Shown: positions 42,965-51,784, counted from the first letter of the stretch. The stretch is DNA of 64,000 bases from Kiritimatiellia bacterium (GCA_017520845.1 JAFXEU010000067.1:38890-102889), one strand, 5' to 3'. Numbers and translations: made by a program. Notes: generated from the sequence alone by a model not told the origin.

Positions 42965-43024
42965 GGGTAACGGGGAACGGGTAACGGTCCATTCCCCATT
43001 CCCAATTCCCCATTCCCCATTCCC
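42965..43024. repeat. heptameric G-rich/C-rich repeat, copy 1
   Basis: The left arm is heptamers GGGTAAC, GGGGAAC, GGGTAAC; the right arm is heptamers of CCATTCC type. The arms form an imperfect palindrome. About 40 bp from 42972 match 50497 onward with two differences. It leaves no ribosome-binding site for the gene at 43034. Confidence 0.85.
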
Positions 43025-43033
43025 AAAAAAATT

Positions 43034-43606
43034 ATGAAAGAATTTTTTACCAGAAAGACCCGCTCCGATGCTTGGGGCGAAGACTTATCAGAGGCCCTTA
43101 AGTGGGAACTCTATAAGCTTGCCGACTATGAAGCCGGGTGCGACCGTCTCGCGCAGCTTAAGCTCTCGGGCGAGCTCGATATCGAGCCTCCCTCCCGCGC
43201 CGCCTGGTATCGCTTCTTAACCCGCCGCCGCGCCGAGGAGAATATCGGCCGCATCCAAGGCGGCGTTGCCGAAGCTGAAAACATCGCAGCTACCTCTCAC
43301 ATTTCTGACGCCACGCTCGTCAACGCTCTCAAAGCTCTCGCGGCTGATCGCGTCACCTCTGGAGACGATAAGGCGGGCGTGGCGTTCGTCTCTGCCGCGA
43401 CCGCGCTCATCGACCGCATGCAGAAAGAGCGCGACCTTGAACTCAAGGCCGCCGCCCAGGAGACGAAAGACGAGCAGCTTAAACTCGCCCGCGAAAAATT
43501 CGAAGCCGCCGAACGCCGCGAGAATGCGGCGAAAGGAGCGCTCGCCGACAACAGGCTAAGCGACACCGAGCGCATGGCAAGACTTAAAGAAATCTACGGC
43601 ATCTAA
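43034..43606 (+). CDS. small terminase subunit, Mu gp27-like (DUF3486)
   Basis: 190 residues matching DUF3486: SEALKWELYKLADYEAGCDR, EPPSRAAWYRFLTRRRAEEN, and a long C-terminal coiled coil ending TERMARLKEIYGI. The family recognises phage DNA for packaging in Mu-like phages. It lies directly before the large terminase. The start follows the C-rich repeat and lacks a Shine-Dalgarno sequence, so translation may depend on coupling or another mechanism. Confidence 0.85.
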   Translation: MKEFFTRKTRSDAWGEDLSEALKWELYKLADYEAGCDRLAQLKLSGELDIEPPSRAAWYRFLTRRRAEENIGRIQGGVAEAENIAATSHISDATLVNALKALAADRVTSGDDKAGVAFVSAATALIDRMQKERDLELKAAAQETKDEQLKLAREKFEAAERRENAAKGALADNRLSDTERMARLKEIYGI

Positions 43607-43607
43607 A

Positions 43608-45026
43608 ATGACTTCACCAGTCCAGCTTCTAAAATCGTATCAGTCTCGCGTCTACCGCGATACGAGCCGATTTATTGCCTGGATTGCCGGCCGCCAGATC
43701 GGTAAGAGCTTCACGGGCGCGATGCGCGCCGTCGCTCTCGCCGATATGACGGCAAAGCGCGATTTCCTTATCGCCTCGCCGTCGGAACGTCAGTCGATGG
43801 AAGCGATCGAGAAGTGCCGCGCTCATGTCGAAGCGTTTAACTCCGTCAAGATCGCTGAGGAGATTGTCGAGCGCGATGCGCCCGGGGCGCTTATGAAGTC
43901 GTCGACCATTATCTTTGAGAATGGCTCGCGGATTATTGCCGTTCCCGGCAAGCCCGACACCGTGCGCGGCTTTACCGCCGACATCTGGATGGACGAGTTC
44001 GCCTTCTTCGAAGATCCCGCCGCCACATGGAAAGCGATTCTCCCTTCAATTTCAAACCCCTTAAAAGGCCTTAAGACCGCCTTTTTAACTTCCACCCCCA
44101 ACGGCAAGTCAGGGCGCGGCAAACGCTTCTACGATATCGTGACCGACAAAGGCGCGATCGACCCGACGCAAATGGAGCCTTGTTACAAGGCGGGCGCGTG
44201 GTCGATACACCGAACGCCCATCACGCTCGCCGCTCCCGAGCTCGGTACCGACCTCGAAGAACTTAAGGCCGCCGTCGATGATGACGAGACATGGAAGCAG
44301 GAATTTCTCGCGCTCTTTATCGACGGCTCGAACGTCCTTCTGCCGTATGATCTCATGGCAAAGTGCGAATCGATGGAAGCGACGCTCTCCATCACGCCTG
44401 AAGAAATGGCGGGGCGCGGACCTTGGTATGCCGGCATCGACTTTGGCCGCACAAGCGACCCGAGCGTTCTTTGGCTCTTGGAAAAAGTGGGCGACACTCT
44501 CTGGACCCGCGCCGTCAAGGTTCTCAAGAACGAAAACACGGTTGACCAGTTCGAGATCTTAAAGCCCTATATCGAGCGCTGCGTCTCCGTCGCCGTCGAC
44601 TGGACGGGCCCCGGCGTCGGATTCGGCGATATTCTCGAGAAGCACTACACGACCTGCCGCTCGACCGGGGCGCAGTTCGGCGGCGAGAAAATCGAACTTT
44701 GCAGTTTTACCGCGCCTTTCAAGTGCGACATATTCCCGAAACTTCGAAGCGCCTTCGACGCGGTAAGGCTGCGCGTTCCCTTTGCGACCGAGACGCGCGA
44801 AGATCTTCATGAGATGCAGCAGATCGTCTCGAACGGCAAATACAGCTACTCCGCGCCGCGCACCGCCGCCGGTCACTCCGACCGCTGCACCGCGCTCGCG
44901 CTCGCCGTCCGCGCCGCTTCCCGCGACGGCGGCTATATCGCGCCGCCCCGCGTCATCGTCGCCGCGTCAAGTTTCGGCAATATCGTCGCTCCTCGCTCCG
45001 CCACCGTCCCCGGGAGATTTAAGTAA
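43608..45026 (+). CDS. large terminase subunit, Mu gp28-like
   Basis: 472 residues. The ATPase domain has Walker A AGRQIGKSFTGAM (about 27-39) and Walker B ADIWMDEFAFFEDP. The nuclease domain begins with YAGIDFGRTSDPSVLW and has SVAVDWTGPGVGFGD and later VSNGKYSYSAPRTAAGHSDR. It pumps DNA into the head and cuts in flanking host DNA in headful packaging. Starts 1 bp after gp27 and overlaps the portal start (TAATG). Confidence 0.93.
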   Translation: MTSPVQLLKSYQSRVYRDTSRFIAWIAGRQIGKSFTGAMRAVALADMTAKRDFLIASPSERQSMEAIEKCRAHVEAFNSVKIAEEIVERDAPGALMKSSTIIFENGSRIIAVPGKPDTVRGFTADIWMDEFAFFEDPAATWKAILPSISNPLKGLKTAFLTSTPNGKSGRGKRFYDIVTDKGAIDPTQMEPCYKAGAWSIHRTPITLAAPELGTDLEELKAAVDDDETWKQEFLALFIDGSNVLLPYDLMAKCESMEATLSITPEEMAGRGPWYAGIDFGRTSDPSVLWLLEKVGDTLWTRAVKVLKNENTVDQFEILKPYIERCVSVAVDWTGPGVGFGDILEKHYTTCRSTGAQFGGEKIELCSFTAPFKCDIFPKLRSAFDAVRLRVPFATETREDLHEMQQIVSNGKYSYSAPRTAAGHSDRCTALALAVRAASRDGGYIAPPRVIVAASSFGNIVAPRSATVPGRFK

Positions 45027-46510
45027 TGAAAAAGTCTACACCTCTTACACCCGCCGTGAAGCCTGCCGCGCTTATCATGCCGCAGCTTAAACCCCGCACC
45101 CGCTCGGCGGCCGACGCCTGGCTTGAGCGCCAGAATCCTTTAACGCGCCTTTCGATGCGTGCGGCGCAGCAGATTTACGATACCGCCCGAAACGGCAACT
45201 ATGCGCGGCTTCAGTACATCTACGCCGAGATCGAAAAGACCGACCCGACGCTCCTTATCTGCGTCGAGCGCCGCCTTTCCGCCTTGGGCGGCCTTGGCTG
45301 GCGCGTCATTACGACCGACGACACTCCCCTTGCAAAGGCCCAGAAAGATCGTCTGCAAGACCTTTTAGAGAACGCCGAAAACCTCTCTGCCGCGATTGAA
45401 CATCTTGGCCTTGCCTTCTTCCGAGGTCACAGTTTCGCCGCGCCGTATATGAAAGACGGTCGCCTCGCCTTCGAACTGCCGCCGAGCTGGGAGTTTAACT
45501 TTGATCCCTTTAATCGTCAGTGGTACCATAACCCCCTCGTGCGCGAGGGCGATGTCGGCGGCGCCGATCAGACGCCATTCGATCCTGACGAATGCCTGCA
45601 CTTGGAGCGCGTACGCGCGATCGACTACCCCGCCCTTGCCATCTTCCTCCGGCACGATGTCGCCGAGGATCAGTGGGGACGCTTCCTGGAGAGATACGGC
45701 ATTCCGCCCGTCATTCTCGAAATGCCGCCGATGACTTCGGCGGGCGATGCCGACCGCTTCGCTCAGGCGGCGCGAAACATTTACGAAGCCTTGTGCGGAG
45801 CCGTTCCGAACGGAACGCATATCAACACTCTCGCCGAAGCGCGGGGGACAGACCCGTTCTCGGCCTTCATCGAACATCAGGAGAAGACTTTGGTCCGTCT
45901 TTGCACCGGCGGCACTTTAGGCTCGATCGCCGAAGCGGGTTCCGGAACTCTCGCCGGAAATGCCCAGGCTGACGTCTGGCGCGAGATCGTCCGCCGCGAT
46001 GCCGTCTTGATCGGCGATGAGTTTACCCGCTACTTCGCCCGTAAACTTTTCCCGAACGACTGCCGCGTTAAGTTCGAGCTCGGCACAGACCACACGGCGA
46101 CGCCCGACGAAATGTTCGATCTCGGCGCGAAGGCGAAGACGGCGGGCTATCGCCTCACGAAGGAGTATCTCGAAACAGAGACCGGCTGCACTCTCGAAGA
46201 CGACCCCTCCGGCGGCGGTTTTGGCACCCAAAATCCCCTTTTGAACGGCGAATTGGCGCCCAAACCGCTTGTGAACGGCGCTCATTCCGCTGACACCCCC
46301 TTGCAAAACGACGAGAACCGCTTGCAAAACGCGTCTACGAGCGAAGACGAACAAGTAGACCCCTTGGAAGAGACCCCCTCTCAAATCGCAAAAAAACGGC
46401 CAAATAAACAATTGAATAATGACGCACTCGCCGACGCCCTTGAGGAGCTTTTTGAAAAGTCGCTTGCCGAAGCCGCGGCCGAGGAGTTGAAAAACGAAAG
46501 GCAACCATGA
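45026..46510 (+). CDS. portal protein, Mu gp29-like (DUF935)
   Basis: 494 residues. DPTLLICVERRLSALGGLGW, FELPPSWEFNFDPFNRQWYH, LERYGIPPVILEMPP and GTDPFSAFIEHQEKTLVRLC are hallmark DUF935 segments. The C-terminal 100 residues are a variable Asn/Gln-rich tail. The portal forms the ring through which DNA enters and leaves. It overlaps the protease gene by ATGA. Confidence 0.92.
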   Translation: MKKSTPLTPAVKPAALIMPQLKPRTRSAADAWLERQNPLTRLSMRAAQQIYDTARNGNYARLQYIYAEIEKTDPTLLICVERRLSALGGLGWRVITTDDTPLAKAQKDRLQDLLENAENLSAAIEHLGLAFFRGHSFAAPYMKDGRLAFELPPSWEFNFDPFNRQWYHNPLVREGDVGGADQTPFDPDECLHLERVRAIDYPALAIFLRHDVAEDQWGRFLERYGIPPVILEMPPMTSAGDADRFAQAARNIYEALCGAVPNGTHINTLAEARGTDPFSAFIEHQEKTLVRLCTGGTLGSIAEAGSGTLAGNAQADVWREIVRRDAVLIGDEFTRYFARKLFPNDCRVKFELGTDHTATPDEMFDLGAKAKTAGYRLTKEYLETETGCTLEDDPSGGGFGTQNPLLNGELAPKPLVNGAHSADTPLQNDENRLQNASTSEDEQVDPLEETPSQIAKKRPNKQLNNDALADALEELFEKSLAEAAAEELKNERQP

Positions 46511-47391
46511 ACAAGATACCTGAAAATATCGAAGCCGGTAGCGAAATCGAAGTTCAGATTTCGCCGTTCGGAAGTTTCAGCAATACCGACGACGAGGGCG
46601 AAAAGCATGTTCAAGTCTGTGATCGCGCCGCGCTCGATGCCGTGGCGGACGCTTTCGACGCGCCGGTTCTCGTCGACTTCGACCACGCGAGCGAAGACGG
46701 CGAATCGACTGAAGCTGCGGCGTGGGTGGAGGCGCTGCGCGTCGACGACGAGCTCGGGCTTATAGGCCGCTTTCGCTTTACCGACAAGGGCGCCGAGGCG
46801 GCTAAGTTCCGCCGCTACCGTTTCGTCTCGCCCGTCTGGAATACCGACGGCGAAGACCGCCCGACAAAGCTTCTGCGCGTCGGGCTTACCAACCGCCCGC
46901 AGATTCCCGTAAAACCTCTTATCAATTCCGTGCGCAAGCACAACCCGCCGGAGGGGTTTCCGGAAACCGTAAAGGAGAATCCCAAAATGGATAAACTCAA
47001 AGAACTGCTGGGGCTTGCCGCATCCGCATCTGATGACGATGTGTTTTCGGCGGTCGCGGCTCTGAAAACCGAGCGCGAAGCCGCCAAGGCGGAAAAGGCC
47101 GATGCCGAAGCCGAGGCTTTCGCCAATGCGAACGGCGAAACCGAGGAAGAAAAGGAAGCGCTCAAGAATGCGTTTAAGGCGTCCGCCGAAACGGCCAAGG
47201 CACTCGTCAACGCCTTCCGCAAGGCGAAACCCGCCGAGGGTGACATCCCCAAGAAGCCGCTCGTCAACTCTGTCGGCGCGACGCCGAAACTTAAGGCCGC
47301 GAAATCTGCAGGCGACGTCCGCGCCGAAATGGCGTCGCTCCCGCCCGCTGAACGCGCCGCCTACTTCAAGGCTCACGCTTCCGAGTTCTAA
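46507..47391 (+). CDS. Mu I-like head protease with internal scaffold start
   Basis: 294 residues. Residues about 1-150 are the protease domain (VLVDFDHASEDGESTEAAAW; FRRYRFVSPVWNTDGE; LTNRPQIPVKPL). From an internal in-frame ATG at 46987 with AAAGGAG upstream, a 134-residue scaffold-like product can be made: acidic, Ala/Lys/Glu-rich, helical. This nested protease/scaffold design is known from Mu I/Z. It precedes the capsid gene. Confidence 0.85.
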   Translation: MNKIPENIEAGSEIEVQISPFGSFSNTDDEGEKHVQVCDRAALDAVADAFDAPVLVDFDHASEDGESTEAAAWVEALRVDDELGLIGRFRFTDKGAEAAKFRRYRFVSPVWNTDGEDRPTKLLRVGLTNRPQIPVKPLINSVRKHNPPEGFPETVKENPKMDKLKELLGLAASASDDDVFSAVAALKTEREAAKAEKADAEAEAFANANGETEEEKEALKNAFKASAETAKALVNAFRKAKPAEGDIPKKPLVNSVGATPKLKAAKSAGDVRAEMASLPPAERAAYFKAHASEF

Positions 47392-47420
47392 GTCAAACAT
47401 CAAAGAAAGGAAAAACAACC

Positions 47421-48305
47421 ATGGCACTTACTTCTCCCGCGCTCACCCTCTCCATTGAGGCTTTGTTCGGCAACATCAAGCCCGCGCTCGATATCATCCG
47501 GCTTTTGGGTCCGACGGACTTCTCCGCCGAGGCTCCCGGCGTTGATATTAAGCCCGGCACGACCATCAAGGTTCCGCTCTCAACCGTCAGCGCGGCCGGT
47601 GTGTTTAATGAAGAGTCGAACAACTACTTGACGGGCGGCAACACCGAATGGGCGACGCTGACCGCCCAGCACTACCTTCAGGGCTTCGACCTTAAGGGTA
47701 CGAACATCGATGAAGGCGTCAACGCCGCTCGCGTCAAGCAGCTCTTCTCGAGGCGCTGCGGTACCGGCATCTCGATGGCGTGTGTCGCCGCGATCAAGAC
47801 CGCGCTCGATGCGACGACCGTCTCCACCGCCGTCACGCTCCCCGCAACGGCAACGCTCGCTCAGTACGACGCTCTCGCGAGCGCGAAGGATTGGTACAAC
47901 GGCCGCGACAGCGTGCTTTGCCTGTCGAGCACCGAATACTCCAAACTCAAGGGCGTCTTCCACGCAGCGCACCTCTCCGCCGCGCCGCAGGCGATGGCTG
48001 AAGAGCTCGGCTTCAAGGCGGTGCTGCTCATTCCTGGATTGTCCGCCCGCGCGGTCATCGTGCCGTACGGTTCGCTCGGATTCCAGGCTCGTGTCCCGAC
48101 CTTGATCGCCGACTACAAGGAGGCGGGCGTCGAGACCGATCCCGACAGCGGCCTTTCCGTCGGCATCGTCGTCGCCTCGGAGCAGGGCAAGAACAAGCTC
48201 GTCGTCAACGGCGACATCTGGTTCGGCTGCGCGGCCGTTTCCGCCTCTGCCGACGCCACCAAGACGAAGGGCATCATCAAGGTCGGCACTGACGCCCAAA
48301 GCTAA
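47421..48305 (+). CDS. major capsid protein
   Basis: 294 residues, directly after the protease/scaffold gene with a strong AAAGGA site, the expected location of Mu gpT. Features such as IRLLGPTDFSAEAPGVDIKP and LVVNGDIWFGCAAVS fit an HK97-like capsid, and the end is Ala/Thr-rich. Sequence similarity to Mu gpT is not obvious, so assignment relies on position, length and composition. Confidence 0.8.
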   Translation: MALTSPALTLSIEALFGNIKPALDIIRLLGPTDFSAEAPGVDIKPGTTIKVPLSTVSAAGVFNEESNNYLTGGNTEWATLTAQHYLQGFDLKGTNIDEGVNAARVKQLFSRRCGTGISMACVAAIKTALDATTVSTAVTLPATATLAQYDALASAKDWYNGRDSVLCLSSTEYSKLKGVFHAAHLSAAPQAMAEELGFKAVLLIPGLSARAVIVPYGSLGFQARVPTLIADYKEAGVETDPDSGLSVGIVVASEQGKNKLVVNGDIWFGCAAVSASADATKTKGIIKVGTDAQS

Positions 48306-48317
48306 AGGAGCTCCGCC

Positions 48318-48752
48318 ATGTGGGTTGAAGTCACCGAGTCAGATCTTGCCTCCACAATCGCTCAAAGCGAAATCGACGCATTCCGCGCCGACGGGCCGCT
48401 CGATGGCTCCGACCCCGTGGTGATGCTCCTTAAGCGCACGGTTTCCGCCGTTCGCGGCTTCATCAGCTGCAACGGTGGAGTTAGGATGGAGCCCCTCGGG
48501 ACAATGATTCCCGAAGGGCTCGTCCTCCCGGCTATGGATTACGCCGCCGCGAAACTCCTCAAGCGCATCAATGTACCTCTCAGCGAAGACCGCCGCGAAG
48601 CGCTGCGCAAGGCTGAAGAACTTTTCGATAAGATTGCAACAGGCGCGATAACGCCCGAAAGCTGGACCCCCGACGGCGCGGCGGATTCTCTCTCCCGTCC
48701 CGCCACTACCCCCTCATTCGCTCCACCTTCACCCGAAAGGCTTTTGGACTAA
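48318..48752 (+). CDS. head-tail connector protein, Mu gp36-like
   Basis: 144 residues. VEVTESDLASTIAQSEIDAF, then AVRGFISCNGG and YAAAKLLKRINVPLSEDRRE follow the pattern of gp36/gp6-type connector proteins that attach to the portal. The C-terminus is Pro/Ser-rich. It overlaps the next gene by TAATG. Confidence 0.7.
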   Translation: MWVEVTESDLASTIAQSEIDAFRADGPLDGSDPVVMLLKRTVSAVRGFISCNGGVRMEPLGTMIPEGLVLPAMDYAAAKLLKRINVPLSEDRREALRKAEELFDKIATGAITPESWTPDGAADSLSRPATTPSFAPPSPERLLD

Positions 48753-49342
48753 TGAAATCTCTCTTATCTCTACTCGCTTTTCTTGTTGCTTTAACGGCTC
48801 TTGCAATGCCGCTTAAATGGGTATGCAACTTCCCCGACACAAAGGCTGAAGTCTTTCGCGTTTACCAAGGCGAAACCGTTACATTTGAGCCGACCTTCCG
48901 CGTAAACGGCAAGACCGTAGACCTCGACATCGAGGGCGTCTATATCCAGACGAACGGCATGGCCGAATTGTGGTGGACGCTTGACGGCAATACCTTTACT
49001 CCCACCAACGACGTAGGAGCTTTAAGTTACCGTTTTTTTATCCAAGCCGCCGCAGGCGACGTATCCCCCGAACGAAGTGAGCATTGCGAAGCAATGTCGC
49101 TAGAGGGGTGCGGGAAAAACTATCGCGCAAACGGAACCCTAAGAATGCTCCCTTCTCCCGGCTTCGTTCCCAACACTTTAAAGCTTCCCGTCAAAACGTT
49201 CGACTTCTCAGGCGTAGAGGTTAAGAATGCGCCTTGGCACACGATCTGGGACGACAAGACCGGTGTCGCTTGGCAGGCCCGAATGGTTGACGGATCTCTT
49301 TACTACATCGCCGTAACTAACGCGCCGACGCTGAAGGAGTAG
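48752..49342 (+). CDS. exported protein 1 of the structural-operon cassette
   Basis: 196 residues with a signal peptide (MKSLLSLLAFLVALTALAMP). The mature part is beta-rich: FRVYQGETVTFEPTFRVNGK, IQTNGMAELWWTLDGN, resembling immunoglobulin-like or phage fibre domains. Near residue 105 the reading frame runs through a palindromic insert (49065-49117). Starts inside the stop of the connector gene. Export signals are unexpected for a virion gene. Confidence 0.7.
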   Translation: MKSLLSLLAFLVALTALAMPLKWVCNFPDTKAEVFRVYQGETVTFEPTFRVNGKTVDLDIEGVYIQTNGMAELWWTLDGNTFTPTNDVGALSYRFFIQAAAGDVSPERSEHCEAMSLEGCGKNYRANGTLRMLPSPGFVPNTLKLPVKTFDFSGVEVKNAPWHTIWDDKTGVAWQARMVDGSLYYIAVTNAPTLKE

Positions 49343-49344
49343 TT

Positions 49345-50097
49345 ATGAAAAAACTTATAGCCCTATTGATTCTTCCCTTTTCCCTTTTCGCCAATACCGT
49401 CTCAAACAAGGTCTTATGGGTTAACCAGCAAGGCGAAATAAACGAGCCTGCAGCTCTCGCTACAACCGCCGATATGGCGGCGATAAAGGCGGCTACAATC
49501 ACTGCCGAGGAGAAAGCGTCTGCCGCCGCGTCTGCCGCCGCGCACGGCACCAACCTGATTAGCGACATTGTCGCCGACATCGGGCGCAAGGAGCTCGTAA
49601 TTTACCGCTACGGCTATACCGACGGTATCTCGGCCGCTTTCGTTTTAGATCCCGACGCTAAAATCATCATCAACGATTTTAAACCGCTTAACGAAGTGAA
49701 CGCGGCGGGCTTAAGCGCCTTCAGAATCGGCTACGCCCTTAAAAACTCGACCGAATTTAAAGGTCAGCCGATCATTCGCTGGAAGTCTGAGCTTAAGAGC
49801 GGCGCGGAGTTCGAGCCCGTCGAAGAGTCGGATATCGAGCCCGTCTCAAAAGCTCCTTCTTATATCGGCTCCGACGGCACGGAATATCAATGGGGCTACT
49901 CCACCAAATTCTACGACCGCGCCGATCAGAAAGGCTTCTATATCGTCGATCTTCTTGCTGATGATGCGGCGGGCGACGGCATGGCGATGGATCTTCCGAA
50001 CGGCGTTACAGGCGGAGTTACCGCCGATGTCGTATGGGGCGAGAATAAACTTAAAATCGTCGGCGGCGTAGTCGTCGGCGTAGAAAGCGCGAAATGA
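49345..50097 (+). CDS. exported protein 2 of the cassette
   Basis: 250 residues. Signal peptide MKKLIALLILPFSLFA, near-identical to that of the protein encoded at 50559. The mature part has VLWVNQQGEINEPAALATTA, an Ala/Lys helix of tail-fibre style, then a beta-rich domain (VIYRYGYTDGISAAFVLDPD). The overall layout, a short sheet, a helix and a globular end, is reminiscent of fibre proteins. Ends by overlapping the next gene (ATGA). Confidence 0.7.
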   Translation: MKKLIALLILPFSLFANTVSNKVLWVNQQGEINEPAALATTADMAAIKAATITAEEKASAAASAAAHGTNLISDIVADIGRKELVIYRYGYTDGISAAFVLDPDAKIIINDFKPLNEVNAAGLSAFRIGYALKNSTEFKGQPIIRWKSELKSGAEFEPVEESDIEPVSKAPSYIGSDGTEYQWGYSTKFYDRADQKGFYIVDLLADDAAGDGMAMDLPNGVTGGVTADVVWGENKLKIVGGVVVGVESAK

Positions 50098-50480
50098 TTA
50101 AAAGATTTGTAAAATTTGCGAAAGCGAACCCCGTCATGGCGGCGGCAATGACAATCTGCCTTGCGGGCTTATTCGTCTACGGCTCGACCAAGCCGCCGCC
50201 CGCCGTCGTAGAAAAAGGTATCGCCCTGACCGAATGTATCGTTGACTCTAAAGGTCTCTCGGTTAAATGGGAATCGGAAGACGAGCGAATCGTCCCGGGC
50301 GAGACAACCTTTATCATCGAGGCGCGTGAGCGCGATACTCGCGTAGGGCCGTACATCGTCAATAAGGGCTATGACCCCTCGTGGAAAGAAATCGGCCGCA
50401 CCAAGAACTTCAACTTCTTCAAGCCCGGAGTCTGGACCGACAAAACCCGCGAAATCCGCATCCGCACAGTGATTGAGTAG
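50094..50480 (+). CDS. membrane-anchored protein 3 of the cassette
   Basis: 128 residues. One N-terminal membrane helix (about 13-30, VMAAAMTICLAGLFVYGS) and a beta-rich periplasmic domain (TECIVDSKGLSVKWESEDER; FNFFKPGVWTDKTREIRIRT). The topology implies an inner-membrane anchor. Not recognised. It overlaps its upstream neighbour, and heptamer repeat copy 2 follows. Confidence 0.65.
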   Translation: MIKRFVKFAKANPVMAAAMTICLAGLFVYGSTKPPPAVVEKGIALTECIVDSKGLSVKWESEDERIVPGETTFIIEARERDTRVGPYIVNKGYDPSWKEIGRTKNFNFFKPGVWTDKTREIRIRTVIE

Positions 50481-50482
50481 GA

Positions 50483-50541
50483 GGGAACGGGTAACGGGGA
50501 ACGGGTAACGGACCATTCCCCATTCCCAGTTCCCTGTTCCC
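50483..50541. repeat. heptameric G-rich/C-rich repeat, copy 2
   Basis: Heptamers GGGAACG, GGTAACG, GGGAACG, GGTAACG followed by CCATTCC-type units; imperfect palindrome. Homologous to 42965-43024. It separates two of the exported-protein genes. Confidence 0.85.
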
Positions 50542-50558
50542 CTAAAAGAAAGGCACTT

Positions 50559-51344
50559 ATGAAAAAGCTTATAGCCTTATTAATTCTTCCCTTTTCCCTC
50601 TTTGCGGACGAGCTGGATACTGCAGCTGTGACCAATACCTGGATCGTCTCGAACGCGACCAACATTAAGGCCTGGACGCGTCAGGCGGTCATGGTTAAAC
50701 CCGACAAAACCATTATCGACCCGTCTGGCATCTTCGTCGATACCGCTACGGCCGCGGCTCAGTCTAACGCCGTCGATAAGGCTTCATCTCTCGCCGACGC
50801 GGCGAAACTCGGCATGGAGTCGGCTGTCGAAGGCTTAACCGCCGTTACTAACCAGGTTCCCGAAAACGCTTACCAGGTATCTCTCGCCGTCCCGCCGCCT
50901 CAGCTGCCTAAGTCGCTCATGGGCTTCGTCGTTAAGGAGTCGACCGACGGCATAACCGACACTCAATGGGTATGGTACTCGCAGACTCTTAAGCGTAAAC
51001 CCGTCCGCCACGTCGTCTACCGCACCCCTACGGGCGATATCTCACAGAGCGCCGAATGGGTCGACTGGACTGAGGCGGGCGAGACCATCTCCGCCTATGG
51101 CCGCACATGGAGCGGCTGCCATAAATGTACGATAGCGCGACCGGCCGCGGCTCGCAACATAACCGCCGTCTCTCGCCTTAACGAGGTCTTCGGCGATAAA
51201 AACGGCTTCGATTTCGGCGGCGTCGTCGTCATCGTCGCCGATAAGCCCGCCGTCACCACCAATCTCGTCAACTCCGTTACCGGAGAGACTTTAGTTATCC
51301 AGAACGGATTCATTAAAAAACAAACCAAGGAGGCCGACGAATGA
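50559..51344 (+). CDS. exported protein 4 of the cassette
   Basis: 261 residues with the signal peptide MKKLIALLILPFSLFA, shared with protein 2. Mature features: NTWIVSNATNIKAWTRQAVM, an Ala-rich helix, a Trp-rich beta domain (DTQWVWYSQTLKRKPVRHVV), SGCHKCTIARPAAARN with a C-x-x-C, and a C-terminal VIVADKPAVTTNLVNSVTGE. Paralogue of protein 2 at least at the N-terminus. AAAGGC precedes the ATG. Function unknown. Confidence 0.7.
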   Translation: MKKLIALLILPFSLFADELDTAAVTNTWIVSNATNIKAWTRQAVMVKPDKTIIDPSGIFVDTATAAAQSNAVDKASSLADAAKLGMESAVEGLTAVTNQVPENAYQVSLAVPPPQLPKSLMGFVVKESTDGITDTQWVWYSQTLKRKPVRHVVYRTPTGDISQSAEWVDWTEAGETISAYGRTWSGCHKCTIARPAAARNITAVSRLNEVFGDKNGFDFGGVVVIVADKPAVTTNLVNSVTGETLVIQNGFIKKQTKEADE

Positions 51345-51784
51345 AAAAATCAATCCCTCTCGCATCCCTCTTCGCTCTTTCCTCATCCCTTCTTCTTGCA
51401 GCTGCAGGATCTAAAACCTACGCCGATTATCTCGCCGCGCAAAAGCGCGCCATCTCCCGTGAAGTCGTCGGTGACAAGGTGTTAACAACCTTTGCGCAGG
51501 GCCGCAAAACGTGGGTAGTGACCAACACTCTCAATCGCGTCACCCAACGAACGGCGCCGATCGTATACTCTAAGCTTAAGCTCATCGTCGCCGCGAAAGA
51601 GGCCGGTAAATGGCAGGATGTCAAACTCGCCATCAAGACGATGGACCTTGAGGACGAATGGAACGCCGCCCAGTTTATAACGAGCGATTATCCCGCCTAT
51701 GTCAGCGCGACCAATACCGTTATCTCGATGGGGATAGCCTCGGAAGCCGAAGTAAAAGCCTTCATGAAAAAAGCCGAAGACTAA
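51341..51784 (+). CDS. exported protein 5 of the cassette
   Basis: 147 residues, signal peptide MKKSIPLASLFALSSSLLLA. The mature protein has YADYLAAQKRAISREVVGDK, a two-strand segment (TTFAQGRKTWVVTNTLNRVT) and helices rich in Lys/Glu. Not recognised. Overlaps both neighbours (ATGA, TAATG), so the whole cassette is translationally tied to the virion genes on each side. Confidence 0.65.
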   Translation: MKKSIPLASLFALSSSLLLAAAGSKTYADYLAAQKRAISREVVGDKVLTTFAQGRKTWVVTNTLNRVTQRTAPIVYSKLKLIVAAKEAGKWQDVKLAIKTMDLEDEWNAAQFITSDYPAYVSATNTVISMGIASEAEVKAFMKKAED

